In this document: positions 63,460 through 64,000 of the stretch, in pieces
How positions within the stretch are numbered: position 1 is the first letter of the stretch
Layout: each line of letters starts with the position of its first letter
Assembly: GCF_030286555.1 (NCBI RefSeq)
Contig: NZ_JASVWF010000004.1
Coordinates: 310,001 to 374,000, forward strand
Source of the DNA: Actinomycetospora termitidis
GTDB taxonomy: Bacteria; Actinomycetota; Actinomycetes; Mycobacteriales; Pseudonocardiaceae
Direction: 5' to 3'
Length of the DNA stretch: 64,000 bases
Notes under the pieces: generated by a model
Databases searched by the model: none
What the model saw: the letters and a program-made list of their open reading frames with translations, nothing else
Told to the model about the DNA's origin: nothing
Program-made: the position numbers and the translations under genes

Positions 63460-64000
63460 GTGGCCCCGACCTCCGTCCGCCGCGCGCTGACCCACCTGCC
63501 GCCCGGCGCCGACGCGCGGGTGCGCACCCCGGACGGGACGGACCCGGCGGACGTGCTCTACGTGGTCACCGGCGACGGCGGGGTGCGGGTCGACCCGGGA
63601 GCACGCGAGTTCCGGGAGCGCCCCGTGCTCATCGGTCGCAACCGGCCCGAGGTGGACGTCTACCTCGCTCCCGGTGACGCCGAGGTCGCCCGGGTTCAGG
63701 CCTCGCTGCTCTTCGACGGGGCCACGTGGCAGCTGACGAACCACGGCCCGCTCCCCTGCCGGCTACCTGCGCGCGAGGTCCGTGCCGGGGAGGTGGTCCC
63801 GATCGGCCGGGGGTACCTGACCGTCCACCTCGAGACCCGGATCGGCCGGCACTACCTCGTGGAGATCCGCGTGACCCGCGAGCGGGAGCCCCCGCCTCCC
63901 GCTCCCGTCGACGCGGACGACGAGGCCCGGCTCGAGACCGACGACGTCCGGGTCCGGCGCCGCGACCTCGCACCGGTCGACCGCCTCGTCCTGGTCGCAC
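63460..64000 (+). CDS. FHA-like protein, runs off the right edge
   Basis: An open frame starts at GTG 63460 and continues without a stop for 180 codons to the end of the window. It contains an FHA-like segment: PVLIGRNRPEVDVYL, EVARVQASLLFDGATWQLTNHG and PIGRGYLTVHLETR, at about residues 47-125, matching the fold that binds phosphothreonine, though the usual serine/histidine of the SxxH loop are weak. Beside two kinases it is likely a downstream phospho-dependent partner. The 3' end is not in the window. Confidence 0.7.
   Translation, partial: MAPTSVRRALTHLPPGADARVRTPDGTDPADVLYVVTGDGGVRVDPGAREFRERPVLIGRNRPEVDVYLAPGDAEVARVQASLLFDGATWQLTNHGPLPCRLPAREVRAGEVVPIGRGYLTVHLETRIGRHYLVEIRVTREREPPPPAPVDADDEARLETDDVRVRRRDLAPVDRLVLVA

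Overview
The window is chromosomal DNA from a very GC-rich actinobacterium, most likely of the Pseudonocardiaceae (Pseudonocardia/Actinomycetospora-like). This is inferred from the base composition, the frequent GTG starts, the mycobacterial-type gcvP-merR-BFN-merR-garA-gcvH-pgsA2 block, and the GAF-ANTAR, DUF742, F420-type and PASTA-less Ser/Thr kinase families. About 65 protein genes are supported. No rRNA, tRNA, insertion sequence, prophage or CRISPR array was seen.

Layout. 0-3.5 kb: two GAF-ANTAR regulators, a DUF72 protein and a MOSC protein. 3.5-8 kb: a Uma2-type nuclease and a leftward run of thioesterase, SRPBCC protein and two HlyD-type adaptors. 8-16 kb: stress and housekeeping genes (DUF899, VIT1-like transporter, XRE regulator with a 17-bp palindrome, DUF2071, methyltransferase, double DUF427, DinB, MarR, pantothenate kinase). 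16-25.8 kb: SDR, F420-type oxidoreductase, two CNNM/CorC-like proteins, a renalase-like oxidase, a secreted LAS-type peptidase behind a structured leader, amino acid permease plus universal stress protein, and an MFS carrier. 25.8-33.4 kb: tandem hairpin repeats, then glycine cleavage P protein under a tandem glycine riboswitch and the conserved GarA/GcvH block. 33.4-46.8 kb: SDRs, GT9, SelD, an orphan DUF742 protein with a triplicated motif, a 690-bp repeat-rich gap, S4, TSUP, a TetR/FAD-monooxygenase pair with two operator-like palindromes, a NarL-type two-component system and small genes.

46.9-58.1 kb is the most distinctive part. A rifamycin phosphotransferase gene (rph) follows a 19-bp rifamycin-associated element. 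Immediately upstream on the same strand is a tightly overlapped seven-gene catabolic operon (flavin monooxygenase, FAH hydrolase, OCD-type reductase, DapA-type aldolase, gentisate-dioxygenase-like cupin, MHS transporter, P450), divergent from a LysR regulator. Its substrate is not evident from the sequence; an aromatic or N-heterocyclic compound is an inference.

58.2-64 kb: a zinc-ribbon membrane protein, divergent from a signalling cluster of lipoprotein, two transmembrane Ser/Thr kinases with different sensor domains, and an FHA-like protein that runs off the right edge.
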